Source of the DNA: Roseiarcus sp963807735
GTDB taxonomy: Bacteria > Pseudomonadota > Alphaproteobacteria > Rhizobiales > Beijerinckiaceae
DNA: 64,000 nt
Assembly (NCBI GenBank): GCA_963807735.1
Contig: CAWEDI010000048.1
Location: 39,539-103,538, forward strand
Reading direction: 5' to 3'
Below are positions 53,142 through 63,358 of the stretch, in pieces. A model generated the notes under the pieces. That model made no database searches, was not told where the DNA came from, and was given only the letters and a program-made list of their open reading frames with translations. The position numbers were made by a program, and so were the translations under genes. Position 1 is the first letter of the stretch; each line of letters starts with the position of its first letter.

Positions 53142-53639
53142 TCACTGCGCATCGGGATGCGCCTTGCGCCATTCCGCCCGCTCGTAATCCTCGAAGGCGG
53201 CGATGAGAGCGCGATAGGTCGTGTCGGCGACTTCCGGCGCAAGCCCGTACTGTTCAGCGATTTTGCGCACGCGGGCGATGACCTCCTCGACCCGCGCCGG
53301 GGCGCTGACCGCCGCCGGGTCTTTCTTGAACCGGCCGGCTTCGGCGACGTATTTGGCGCGCTCGGCGATCCCGGCGATGATCGCGCGGTCGAGAACGTCG
53401 ATATGCGCCCGCACTTCGCCGAGCGTGTTGCAGCACTTGCCGCCGTCCACGGAAGGCTTTCCCCAGTAAGCGGGGTGGTTCGGATCGGCCTCATCGGCCC
53501 TGGCGGCGGCGCCGACGATCAGCGCGATGAACACCGCGCCTGCGTAAACGCCGCAAACGTGCAGGAGCGACCTATTTCCGCGCCTCGGGTGAGGATAAGG
53601 AGACGATGCGAAGTTTTTGCGAGGGGGGAAACCTGTCAT
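53142..53639 (-). CDS. Exported chorismate mutase (AroQ fold)
   Basis: A protein of about 165 residues. Residues near the N-terminus form an export signal (RRGNRSLLHVCGVYAGAVFI then ALIVGAAARA). The mature part has the helical AroQ pattern: GEVRAHIDVLDRAIIAGIAE, RAKYVAEAGRFKKD, APARVEEVIARVRKIAEQYG and YRALIAAFEDYERAEW, retaining the Arg, Lys and Glu positions of the active site. It converts chorismate to prephenate, here apparently outside the cytoplasm. A CC pair precedes the domain. The start is uncertain: ATG 53645 or 53639 overlaps the divergent MAPEG start; GTG 53534 is an alternative. Confidence 0.8.
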   Translation of the reverse strand: MTGFPPRKNFASSPYPHPRRGNRSLLHVCGVYAGAVFIALIVGAAARADEADPNHPAYWGKPSVDGGKCCNTLGEVRAHIDVLDRAIIAGIAERAKYVAEAGRFKKDPAAVSAPARVEEVIARVRKIAEQYGLAPEVADTTYRALIAAFEDYERAEWRKAHPDAQ

Positions 53640-54006
53640 GACCATTGCCTTCTGGTGCGTGCTCGTCGCCGCGCTGCTTCCCTATGTTCCCTTTGGCCTG
53701 GTCAAGGGCCTCGACCCGAAGTCCCCGCGGTCGCGCGCCAAAGATCTGACCGGCCTTGGGGCGCGCGCCTATGGCGCCCATTTGAACGCGTTCGAGGCGT
53801 TTCCGCCGTTCGCCGCCGCCGTCATCATCTCGCATCTGACGCTCGGGGCCAACACCTGGTCGAATGTGCTCGCGCTGATCTTCCTGATCGCCCGCGGCGC
53901 CCACATGGGCTTCTATCTTGCCGACCAGGCGCCGCCGCGCAGCGCGGCGTTTTTCGTCGGGCTCCTCATCGTCATTATCATGTTCATCCACGCCGCCTGG
54001 GCTTGA
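53638..54006 (+). CDS. MAPEG-family membrane protein
   Basis: A 122-residue four-helix membrane protein of the MAPEG/COG3686 family: MTIAFWCVLVAALLPYVPFG, AHLNAFEAFPPFAAAVIISH, RGAHMGFYLADQAP and FFVGLLIVIIMFIHAAW. Eukaryotic relatives act on glutathione or eicosanoids; the bacterial role is unknown. The start codon overlaps that of the divergent chorismate-mutase gene by two bases if the latter begins at 53639. Confidence 0.88.
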   Translation: MTIAFWCVLVAALLPYVPFGLVKGLDPKSPRSRAKDLTGLGARAYGAHLNAFEAFPPFAAAVIISHLTLGANTWSNVLALIFLIARGAHMGFYLADQAPPRSAAFFVGLLIVIIMFIHAAWA

Positions 54007-54010
54007 GGGC

Positions 54011-57000
54011 CTATTCGGCAGCGGCGGGGAGCGCGTCCGGCGCGGACGCGCGCCTCGGCTTACGCACAGCGCGTCGGCCCGCCAGCAGCGAATCGATCCT
54101 GTCGAGATAAATGTAGACGACCGGCGTGATGTACAGCGTCAGCACTTGGCTGACGCAAAGCCCGCCGACGATGGCGATGCCGAGCGGCTGGCGCAGCTCG
54201 GCGCCGGCGCCGGTTCCGAACGCGATCGGCAGCGTGCCGAGCAGCGCCGCCAGCGTAGTCATGATGATCGGCCGGAAGCGCACCAGCGCCGCCTCGCGGA
54301 TCGCCGTGACCGCATCCGCCCCGTCGCGTCGGCGCGCCAGCGCGAAATCGACCATCATGATCGCGTTCTTCTTGACGATGCCGATCAGCAGCAGAATGCC
54401 GATGATCGCTATCACGCTTAAGTCCATGTGCAGCCATTCCAGCGCGATCAGCGCGCCGATGCCGGCGGACGGCAGGCCGGAGAGAATCGTGATCGGGTGG
54501 ATGTAACTCTCGTAGAGCACGCCGAGCAGGATGTAGATCGTCAGCACGGCGGCGAGCAGCAGCGCGCCTTGCCCGGCCAGCGCCTGCTGGAACAGCTGGG
54601 CGTTGCCGGCGTAATTGGTGATGATGTCGGCGGGCAGGTTGATCCGGCGCTCCAGCGCCTTGATCTCCTCGATCGCCTGACCGAGCGACATGTCCGGCGC
54701 CAGATTGAACGAGATCGTCACCGCCGGCTGCTGCGACTGCCGGTTGATTTGCAGCGGCCCGACGCTGCGCCGCATCGTCGCGACCTCGTCGAGCGGGACC
54801 AGCGCGCCCGAGGGGGTCGAGACGCGGATGCGCCCGAGCGCGGTCGGATCGTTCTGGAAATTGTCGGAGGCTTCGAGGATGACCTGATAATCGTCGGCCG
54901 GCGTGAAGATCGTCGAGATCTGCTTGGTCCCGAACGCGCTGTAAAGCGCGTTGCGGATCTCGTCGACGGTCACGCCGAAAGCCGCCGACTTCTCGCGATC
55001 GATGTCAACGCTGGTTTGCGGGTTGGTCAGTTGCAAGTCGCTGTTGACGTCGCGCAGCCCGGGCAATTTGCCCATTTCCCGCTCCATGACGGGCGAATTG
55101 GCGAACAGGCTGTCCTGATTGGAGGATTGCAGCGTATATTGATATTTGGCGCGGGCGATGCGGCCGCCGGTGAATTCGAGATTCTGCACCGGCAGCATCA
55201 GCGTGCGGATGCCGGGGATCACCGAGAGCGCGGCGCGCATGCGTCCGATGATCTGAAACACCGGCCCGCGCACTTTCTTGTCCTTCAACTTGACGAACAA
55301 GAAGCCCTTGTTGGTCGCGCCGCCGAAGCCGACGGCCGAAGTCACGTACTCGACCGCGGGGTCCTTCTGCAGGATCGAAGAGACGATCTGCTGCCGGCGC
55401 GACATCTCCGTGAACGAGGTGTCGGCCTGCGCCTCGGTGATGCCGCGCAGGAAGCCGGTGTCTTCGTCGGGGAAGAAGCCTTTCGGCACGTTGGCGTAGA
55501 GCGACATGGCGAGCCAGGCCGTGCCGAAGGTGACGAGAAGCATGATGAAACGCGCGCGCAGCACCACGTCGAGGGTGACGCGATAAAACCACGCCAGCGA
55601 ATCCACGAACAGGTCGGAGCCGCGCGAGAACCAGCCGGCTTGTGACCCATGTTTCGGCGCCGAGAGAATGCGCGCGCACAGCATCGGGGTCAGGGTCAGC
55701 GAGACGAAGCCGGAGACCAGGATCGCCACCGTGATCGTCACCGCGAATTCGCGGAACACCCGCCCGACCACGCCGCTCATCAACAGCACGGGGATGAACA
55801 CGGCGACGAGGCTGAAGGTGATCGAGAGGATGGTGAAGGCGATTTCGCTCGACCCCTTGAGCGCCGCGTCGAACGGCTTCATCCCCGCTTCGATATGGCG
55901 CGTGATGTTTTCGAGCATCACGATCGCGTCGTCGACGACGAAGCCGACCGACAGCGTGATGGCGAGCAGCGATATATTGTCGATCGAATAGCTGAACCCG
56001 TACATGAAGGCGCAGGCGCCGAGCAGCGAGACCGGCAGCGCCAAGGCCGGGATCAGCGTCGCCGCCGCTGATTTCAGGAACACGAAGATGACGATGATGA
56101 CCAGCACGATCGACAGCAGCAACGTGTATTGCACGTCGTCGATCGACTGCCGGATCGACAGCGAGCGGTCGTTGAGCACCAGCGATTTGACGGACGGCGG
56201 CAACTGCGAGGAGTAGTAGGGAATCTTGGCCTTGACGTTGTCGACCACCTCCACGGTGTTGGCGTCGGATTGCCGGAACACGGCGAGCACGATGGCGCGC
56301 TCGTCGCCGAGCCACGCGGCGATCTGCTTATTTTCGACCGAATCGTACGCGGTCGCGATCTCGCTGAGCCGCACCGGCGAGCCGTTGCGCCACGCGACGA
56401 CGAGATTCTTGTATTCGATCGGCGTGCAGCAATCTGCCCGGTCGCGTCGACCGTCACGTTCTGCCGATGCCCGAGCAGCGCGCCGACCGGCGTCGAGGAA
56501 TTGGCCGCCGCTACCGCCGCGCCGACATTGTCGAGCGTCAGCCCGCGCGCGGCGGCCGCGTCGGGATCGACGGCGACGCGCACCGCGAATTTCTGCTGGC
56601 CGAACACCAGCACTTGGCTGACGCCGGCGATCTGCGAAATCTGCTCGGCGAACACCTGTTCGGCGTAATCGTCGACCGTCGTCAGCGGTAGCGTCTTGGA
56701 GACGAGCGCGATGAACAGGATCGGGCTGTCGGCGGGGTTGATCTTCTGGAAACTCGGCGGCGCCGGCAACGTCTGCGGCAGCTTGCGCAAGGTGGCGGAG
56801 ATGTTCGACTGCACGTCGAGCGCGGCGCCGTCGATGTTGCGTTCGAGGTCGAACTGCATGACGATCTGCGTCACGCCGAGCGACGACGACGACGTCATCA
56901 TGTTGATGCCGGGGATCGTCGCAAACGCCCGCTCCAGCGGCCCGGCGACGGCGGAGGCCATCGTATCCGGGCTCGCGCCGGGCAGCGAGGCGTTGACGGC

Positions 57001-57135
57001 GATGGTCGGGAAGTCGACGCGCGGCAGCGCCGAGACAGGAAGTTGTCTGTAGCCGAACAGCCCGAACACGACGAACGACAGCATCAGCAGGCTGGTCATC
57101 ACCGGCCTGCGGATGCAGAGTTCCGGCAGGCCCAT
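54011..57135 (-). pseudogene. RND efflux permease (MexB/AcrB-like), one frame break
   Basis: About 1041 residues of an inner-membrane proton-driven multidrug exporter. N-terminal part MGLPELCIRRPVMTSLLMLS with DFPTIAVNASLPGASPDT, VTVDATGQIA; then a break near 56421-56435, after which EYKNLVVAWRNGSPVRLSEI resumes in another frame and runs intact through GFVVDDAIVMLENITRHIEA, LTLTPMLCARIL and LIGIVKKNAIMMVDFALARR. The proton-relay VVDDAIVMLENITR is intact. One base is missing (or two extra). If real, the protein is truncated at about 235 residues. It overlaps the upstream adaptor gene as TGATG. Confidence 0.85.
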
Positions 57136-58359
57136 CAGCTCGCCCCCTTGGCGGGGTCGCGCGGGGCGACCCTGGCGCCCTCGAACAACAGCAGCGCGCC
57201 GTCGACGACGAGCTTCTCGCCGCCGTTCGAGGCCGCTCGTCACCACGGTATCGGAACCTTCGGTGCGCCCGACCGTCACCGGCGTCACATGCGCGACGCG
57301 GTCCTTGACGGTGAAGACGAAATTGCCGTTCTGCGAAGTCTGGATCGCCTCGCGCGGCGCGACGACGGTGTTCGGCTCCTCGCGCAAGGTCAGCGTCAGG
57401 TTGCAGAGCTGCCCGGGCCACAGCAATTCGTCGTAGTTGTCGAATTGCGCGCGAATGACGATGGTGCCGGTCAGCGGGTCGACGGTGTTGTCGAACAGCG
57501 CGAGCTTGCCTTCCGCGTGCCGCGTCGAGCCCTGCGGGATCGCCACCACCTTGACGCCATTTGCCATCGCCTCGCGCAGCGCCGGAAGCAGCTTCTGGCT
57601 GACCGAGAGCGCAACGTAGATCGGCGAGATCTGGTTGATGGTGGCGAGCACGCCGGCGGCCGAGTTGTCGCCGCCCTTGACGATGTTGCCTTCCTTGATG
57701 TTGACGACGCCGACGCGGCCAGAGATCGGCGCGGCGATCGTGTACCAGCCGAGGACCACCTGCATGTTGCGGATCGACGCTGCGTCGCCGATGACCGCGG
57801 CGCGCGACGAGGCCGAAGCGGTCTTGGCGTTGTCGAGATTGAGGATCGGCGTCGCTGAGCGCGCCACGAGATCGGTGTAGCGGGTGACGTCGCGCTGCGC
57901 CTGTTCGAGCTGGGCCTCGTCCTTGGCGATCTGCGCCTGCGCCATGGCGAGTTGCGCCTGCGCCTGCCGATCGTCGAGCGTGAACAACACGTCGCCCGCT
58001 TTCACTTCGGCGCCGTCGGCGACCTGCACTTTCATCACTGTCGCGTCGAAATGCGATCGGAGCGCGACGCTGGCGACCGCCTGTGCGGTGCCGATCTCGG
58101 TGACGGTGTAGGGCACGGTCTTGCGTTGCGCCTCGCCGAGCAGCACCGAGACCGGCGGCGCCGCCGGCGCGGCGGCCGTTGGAGCCGCAGCCGGCTTCTC
58201 GCCGGTGAGGGCGGCGGGTAGATAGCCATGGGCCATCCGCGCGTAGGGTACAGCCTTCGGCGCGAACGGCGCGACCGCCTCGGGCCTGTAGATCACGTAG
58301 CCGGCCACGACGATCGCGGCGAAGACGATCAGTTTGACGAGCTGGAGCAGAAACGACAC
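57135..58359 (-). pseudogene. RND membrane-fusion protein (AcrA/MdtA-like), one frame break
   Basis: About 407 residues of the periplasmic adaptor of the RND pump. GTG start at 58359 after AAGAGG. N-terminal anchor (FLLQLVKLIVFAAIVVAGYV), barrel-sandwich domain (VMKVQVADGAEVKAGDVLFT), helical hairpin (AQAQLAMAQAQIAKDEAQLE), then APISGRVGVVNIKEGN and LWPGQLCNLTLTLREEP. A surplus base near 57228-57231 changes frame after SDTVVTSGL; removing it restores NGGEKLVVDGALLLFEGARV and a stop at 57135 overlapping the permease start. Only the last 35 residues are affected, so partial function is conceivable. Confidence 0.85.
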
Positions 58360-58504
58360 GTAAGCCTCTTCCCGCGGGCGGCCCATAACATAGCGGAAAT
58401 CGGCGAGAGTGCGAGAGCGGTCAAAGCCGCCAGATACTTGGGTTCCCTCCCGTGGCAAAGAGCGGGCGGGGGCGACGAACCCCCACCAGTGTCGGACAGC
58501 CGCG

Positions 58505-59449
58505 TTATGCGGCCAGCCGCTCCGCCGCCATCTTGCGCAGCGAGGCGAGGTCCTTGGCGAACAGGCGAATGCCGTCGGAGAGCTTCTCCGTCGCCATCTG
58601 GTCCTCGTTGAAATGCCAGCGGAACGCCTTCTCGTCGAGCTTCAGCGGCTCCGGCGGTTTGCCGGGCGACTTCGGGTCGAGAACGCGCGTTAAAGCGCCC
58701 TCCGACTTGGCCAATTCGCCGAGCAGTTGCGGCGAAATGGTGAGCCGGTCGCAGCCCGCCAGCGCCTCGATCTCGCCAATGTTGCGGAACGAAGCGCCCA
58801 TCACCACCGTCGAGATCCCATAGGTCTTGTAGTAGGCGTAGATCTGCTTGACCGAGGTCACGCCGGGATCCGTCTCCGACGTGTACGGGCCGCCGCCGGC
58901 CTTCACGTGCCAGTCGAGGATGCGGCCGACGAACGGCGAGATCAGGAACGCCTTCGCGTCGGCGCAGGCGACCGCCTGGGCGAGCGAGAAGATCAGCGTC
59001 ATGTTGCAGTCGATGCCTTCGCGCTGCAACACAGCGGCGGCTTGCGCGCCTTCCCAGGTCGAGGCGATCTTGATCAGGATGCGATTACGCTCGACGCCGC
59101 GCTCCTTGTAAGCCGCGATCAGCGAGCGCGCCTTGGCGATCGTGGCCTGCGTATCGAAGGAGAGGTCGGCGTCGACTTCGGTCGAGACGCGGCCGGGGAC
59201 GATCTTGGTCAGCGCCTGGCCGAAATTGACCGCCAGCCGGTCCGTCACCGCGCCGGGCGAGGCTTTGTTCTTGCGACCCCATGAGATCGCCTCTTCGACG
59301 AGCTCTTTGTAGGCCGGCATTTGCGAGGCTTTGAGGATCAGGGTCGGGTTTGTGGTTGAGTCAGTTGGCTTGAACGCTTCGATCGAGCCCATGTCGCCGG
59401 TGTCGGCGACGACGGTGCTCATTTCGCGCAAGGAGTCTAGCTTGTTCAT
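58505..59449 (-). CDS. tal: Transaldolase
   Basis: A 314-residue pentose-phosphate-pathway enzyme transferring dihydroxyacetone units. The class I aldolase signatures are present: KPTDSTTNPTLILKASQMP, the Schiff-base lysine in RILIKIASTWEGAQAA, LISPFVGRILDWHV and MGASFRNIGEIEALAGCDRL. The start MNKLDSLREMSTVVADTGD matches TalB. Monocistronic by spacing. Confidence 0.95.
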   Translation of the reverse strand: MNKLDSLREMSTVVADTGDMGSIEAFKPTDSTTNPTLILKASQMPAYKELVEEAISWGRKNKASPGAVTDRLAVNFGQALTKIVPGRVSTEVDADLSFDTQATIAKARSLIAAYKERGVERNRILIKIASTWEGAQAAAVLQREGIDCNMTLIFSLAQAVACADAKAFLISPFVGRILDWHVKAGGGPYTSETDPGVTSVKQIYAYYKTYGISTVVMGASFRNIGEIEALAGCDRLTISPQLLGELAKSEGALTRVLDPKSPGKPPEPLKLDEKAFRWHFNEDQMATEKLSDGIRLFAKDLASLRKMAAERLAA

Positions 59450-59551
59450 GGGGCGTGCTCCTGAAGACTGCGCAGGAGCCTGCCTGTTTCCGATGACTTA
59501 AGCAAGGCCGCGCGGCGCAACCTGAACGTCAGCCGCGCCACGCGGGTTCCG

Positions 59552-60739
59552 TTACTCCGCCGCCATCAGGGTCGGCGCCGCGGCGGTCTCGACGGCTGGC
59601 GGCAGGCCGATGCTCGGCTCGTGGCCGCGGAAGTTGCGTAGCCACCACGCCCAATCCTGGGGCACCAGCGAGAACGGGTCGTTGTGGCCAAGCTCGCGCG
59701 CGGCCCACACCGGCCAGATCGGATTGGCGAGCGCCGGGCGGCCAAGGAACACGAGGTCGATGAGGCCGTCGCGGATCACCTTGTCGGCATTGGCCGGGAC
59801 GCCGAGGTTCCAGCTCGTGCCGACCGGAATGCCGACCTCCTTTTTAACCCGGTTGGCGCGGCCGACCATGAAGCCGACGTCGTTAAACAGGTTCACCTTC
59901 ATGTCGTCGGTGTTGAAGCCGAGCGACAGATCGGCGAAGTCGAGGCCGTGGTCTTTCATCGCGCGGATGGCGACGATCGAATCCTCGAACTGCGTGCCGG
60001 CGGGGTTGAGGTCATCGGCGCCGAGGCGCATCGTCAGCGGGTACTTTTCCGGCCACACTTCGCGCACGGCGTCGAGGGCTTCGAGGTGGAACCGCATCCG
60101 GTTCGCCACGCTGCCGCCGTACTGGTCGGTGCGCTGATTGGCGAGCGGCGAGAAGAAACTCGCGCCGAGATAGCCGTGAGCGTAGTGCATTTCCAGCCAC
60201 TTGTATCCCGCGTCGAGCGCCCGCTTGGCGGTCGTGGCGTAAGCCTTGTGGATGTCCTTGATTTCTTCGACGCTCAGCTCCTTGACCGGATAGATGTGGC
60301 CGCCGGTGCCGTAGGGAATCGCCGACGCAGAGCGGCACTCCCAGCCCTCGGGATGGTCGGGCGGCAGCTGCTTGTGCATGCCCTGGTCGTTGACCTCCCG
60401 GTGCGGCGCGATTTCGCTTCCCTTTCGGCCGGTGTGGCCGAGCTGGATCGCCGGCACGGCGCCGAAGTTCTCGATGATCCTGCAGACGCGGGCGTGGCCC
60501 TCGATCTGATCGTCGTTGTACAGCCCGGCGCAGGAAACCGTGGTGCGCCCGTCCGGCGTGATGGCGATCTGCTCGGGGAAAATCAGCGCGAAGCCGCCGG
60601 CGGCGCGGGCGCCGAGGTAACTCACATGGAAGTCGTCCATCTTGCCGTCGACTGAGCGGTACATCGTCATCGGCGACATCACCGTGCGGTTGCGCAGCGT
60701 GACGTCTTTCAGTTTGAAGGGCGTGAACAGGTCGGTCAT
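59552..60739 (-). CDS. NADH:flavin oxidoreductase (OYE family, long type)
   Basis: A 395-residue FMN reductase. Features: LRNRTVMSPMTMYRS, IQLGHTGRKGS, LEMHYAHGYLGASFFSPLAN (His-x-x-His substrate pair), QRTDQYGGSVANRMRF and the phosphate site LVFLGRPALANPIWPV. This is the YqjM/xenobiotic-reductase-like branch, distinct from the OYE at 33505. Start at ATG 60739; 26 upstream codons are open but atypical. Divergent from an AraC-family regulator, which may control it. Confidence 0.92.
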   Translation of the reverse strand: MTDLFTPFKLKDVTLRNRTVMSPMTMYRSVDGKMDDFHVSYLGARAAGGFALIFPEQIAITPDGRTTVSCAGLYNDDQIEGHARVCRIIENFGAVPAIQLGHTGRKGSEIAPHREVNDQGMHKQLPPDHPEGWECRSASAIPYGTGGHIYPVKELSVEEIKDIHKAYATTAKRALDAGYKWLEMHYAHGYLGASFFSPLANQRTDQYGGSVANRMRFHLEALDAVREVWPEKYPLTMRLGADDLNPAGTQFEDSIVAIRAMKDHGLDFADLSLGFNTDDMKVNLFNDVGFMVGRANRVKKEVGIPVGTSWNLGVPANADKVIRDGLIDLVFLGRPALANPIWPVWAARELGHNDPFSLVPQDWAWWLRNFRGHEPSIGLPPAVETAAAPTLMAAE

Positions 60740-61000
60740 GGCTTTCCTCTTTCCGTGGTCGACCGCCGGCGGGCGAATGACGAAAATCGCGGCGCCCGGC
60801 GCTTGTGCGTTGCACAAAATGTTGACTTCCCGCCGACTTCCTAAGCAACTGCCCAGAATTTTCTCATTCGGCGTGAACTGATCGTGTATCTACGGAAGGG
60901 TTGCTCTTGCGTCTTTCAATATTCGTCGCTAATTTATCAAAATCGCTTCTGCGCGAATCAAACTGGAATACCCAGGTTACATTTGTCGGATGATGAGGGC

Positions 61001-61921
61001 GTGAACGACGACTTTGACAGGCCGTGCGAGACCGCCAGAGCGCAGCCGCACGACATCAAGTTTTCCCCCGATACCCGCGTCGTCGTCGACAGCGCGACGA
61101 TGGGGTGGCGCGACGCCTACGCCTCCATCACATCCCGCCGCGCCTGGATGGGACGCATCTTCCCAATCGAACATCTCGGCGTCGGCTATTGCCTGCGCGG
61201 CGTGAACACCATCGAGCGCCGGCTGGAAGGCGCTGCGGCGCCGGAAAATGTCGAGTTCTCCGCGCGGCAATTGGCGTTGCTGCCGTCGCACGCGCCGGCC
61301 TGGTATCGGGTGGCGGGCGACGCCGACGTACTGATGGTCTATTTGCGCAGCGGAATGGTGCGCGCCGTCGCTGACCGATTGTTCGGCGCCTCGACGAAGC
61401 CATTGCATTTCAAGCCGGTGATGGCGTTCAACGATCCGATGCTGGAGCAGATCTGCCTCGTCTTCGCGGCGGCGCTGTACGGGCGCGATCCGGTGTCGTC
61501 CCGCTATGTCGACCAACTGGCGGAGGCCGCCGCCGCGCATTGCCTTGTCCGCTATGGCGATGCGCCGGCGACCGCGCCAGCCACGCCGCGCGAGAGCACG
61601 GACTTGCAGACCGCGCTCGAACGGGTGCGCGGCTATGTCGACGACAATCTGGAGGGCGATCTCAGCGTCGAGACGCTGGCCGACGCCGCGCGGCTGCCGC
61701 CCTCGGGGCTAAAGCGCGCGTTCGCCTTGGTCTATGGGACGACGCCGCGGCAATGGATCATTCAGCGCCGGATCGCCTCCGCCGAGCAACTGCTGGCCGG
61801 AACCGATCTGCCGCTCGCAGAAATCGCGTTGCGCACGGGATTTGCGAGCCAGAGCCATATGTCGTCGATGTTCAAGCGCGAAATTGGCCGCACGCCGCGC
61901 GGATATCGTCGCGCGGAGTGA
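61001..61921 (+). CDS. AraC-family transcriptional regulator
   Basis: A 306-residue regulator with an N-terminal cupin-like sensing domain of the AraC_binding_2/ArsR-like type and a C-terminal pair of helix-turn-helices: LSVETLADAARLPPSGLKRA with FALVYGTTPRQWIIQRRI, and LAEIALRTGFASQSHMSSMF then KREIGRTPRGYR. GTG start at 61001 after GATGAGGGC. Divergent from the OYE gene; the 261 bp between them should hold both promoters and its operator, but no dyad stands out. Confidence 0.9.
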   Translation: MNDDFDRPCETARAQPHDIKFSPDTRVVVDSATMGWRDAYASITSRRAWMGRIFPIEHLGVGYCLRGVNTIERRLEGAAAPENVEFSARQLALLPSHAPAWYRVAGDADVLMVYLRSGMVRAVADRLFGASTKPLHFKPVMAFNDPMLEQICLVFAAALYGRDPVSSRYVDQLAEAAAAHCLVRYGDAPATAPATPRESTDLQTALERVRGYVDDNLEGDLSVETLADAARLPPSGLKRAFALVYGTTPRQWIIQRRIASAEQLLAGTDLPLAEIALRTGFASQSHMSSMFKREIGRTPRGYRRAE

Positions 61922-61937
61922 TGCGATTTATCTCGCC

Positions 61938-62040
61938 GTTATGGCGACGAAGCGAAGCCATCCAGCGCTGAGAGATCGTTCGCCAGCCGGATGGGGAGCA
62001 TCGGCGGCGCCCTGGATGGCGTCGCTTCGCTCGCCATGAC
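61938..62040. repeat. Palindromic intergenic repeat, copy 3
   Basis: Left arm ATGGCGACGAAGCGAAGCCA (one base missing relative to the other copies), right arm TGGCGTCGCTTCGCTCGCCA and a terminal TGAC. It follows the AraC regulator by 17 bp and lies between convergent genes. Confidence 0.85.
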
Positions 62041-62080
62041 GGAAACTGAGGCCTTCCTCCGGTGAGCGTATGATAAGGCT

Positions 62081-62950
62081 TCAATCCGCCCGCGGTGTCG
62101 GCCAGATGGCGGGGTCCACGGTGAACAGTTCCTGCGGCGCCGCGACGCCGCGCAGCGCGTAACGGCCAACGGAGAGAAAGTCCTGCCTTCGATGGCGCAG
62201 GCCATCGACGAAGGCGGACGACATCAACAATGCTTGATCGACCGAACGGCACATCGAGGCGATGCGGCTCACTTCGTTGACCGCGGGTCCGATCACCGTG
62301 AAATCGAGCCGCTCGCGGCTGCCGATGTTGCCGTAATAGACGTGACCGATGTGCAGGCCGAGGTAGAAGGTTGTCGCCGGCAGGCCGGCGGCGCCGCGTT
62401 TCTCGTTGAGCTTGGCGACCTTGGCGCGCGCCTTGCCCGCGGCGGTGATGGCGGCCAGGCACGCCGCCTGTCGGTCTGTTGCAGGGAAGATCGCCAGCAC
62501 GCCGTCGCCGATCAGCTTCAGCACATCGCCGCCCTGCCAATGGATGCACGAGACGATCACGTCGGCATAGTCGTTGAGCATCGGGATCAGCAACTCCGGC
62601 GAAGAGGAGTCGGAGATGCGCGTGTAATCGCGGAGATCGCTAAACCACAGCACCGTCTTGATTTCGTCGGCGACGCCGCGGGCGATGCGGCCGGAGAGCA
62701 CACGCGCGCCGGCGTCGCGGCCGAGATAGGTTTCAACCAAAGTGTGCGCGATTCGCCCGAGCGACGCGGTCTTCAGCGCCAGGGCCAGCAGCGGCGACAG
62801 GCGCAGCAGCGCCTCGATGTTGGCGCCGCGAAACCCATCCTCGTTGTCGGTCGCCCAGGCGGAATACAGGCAGTTGGCGGGGCCGATGCCGCCCTGTTCG
62901 CCGAAGCGATCGACCAGCAGCAGCGCATAGAGACCGCCGGAGTCGCGCAA
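62081..62950 (-). pseudogene. Adenylate/guanylate cyclase domain protein, 5'-truncated
   Basis: The remaining 289 codons encode a class III nucleotide cyclase catalytic domain (KTVLWFSDLRDYTRISDSSS, LIPMLNDYADVIVSCIHWQG, GDVLKLIGDGVLAIFPA, FYLGLHIGHVYYGNIGSRER then LDFTVIGPAVNEVSRIA) after a partial sensory region. Homologous codons continue upstream of any plausible start (FSFFSEL just before the TTG at 62950) but the frame lacks ATG or GTG and ends at a stop at 63056-63058. Homologues have about 100 more N-terminal residues. The 5' end therefore appears lost. The catalytic core itself looks intact. Confidence 0.75.
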
Positions 62951-63358
62951 CTCGCTGAAAAACGAAAAATTCGCGACCGCCGCGTCATCGCCCCCGCAAA
63001 CCCGCAGCGGAGAACATGAATCATGTAACCCCGAAATGATCCAGTCGTGCGAACCTCAGGATCAGAGGTGGCGATGCGGCAGGGTTTCTCTACGGAGCGG
63101 AACATAGACGCCAAGAATGGACGGCCCATAAGTGATGAGACAAGATCCCATCTCTCGACTTCCCGTCATCGGACTGTGTCGCATACGCCTCTCTAACAAT
63201 CCGTATCGCCGTGCGCAGACGATGATTGAAGAGAGATCTCTTTTCTCACTCAGCTGAGATTGAAAGACGATCTAGCGTCTGATTCCATACTTCAGAGCCA
63301 GGAACTTCCGAAGAGATTCCGATAACGCAATCGACACTTCTTGCCAGGCTAGCAACTG
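62951..63358. other. Non-coding junction region, AT-richer
   Basis: About 400 bp between the truncated cyclase and the decayed gene. The first 60-100 bp are residual cyclase-frame sequence; beyond about 63060 the composition becomes visibly AT-richer than the rest of the window and no frame, RNA gene or transposase end is recognisable. This is the likely recombination junction. Confidence 0.6.

Noticed and set aside
56421..56435. Programmed frameshift in the RND permease
   Set aside because: No slippery heptamer or downstream structure stands out, and the neighbouring adaptor also has a break.
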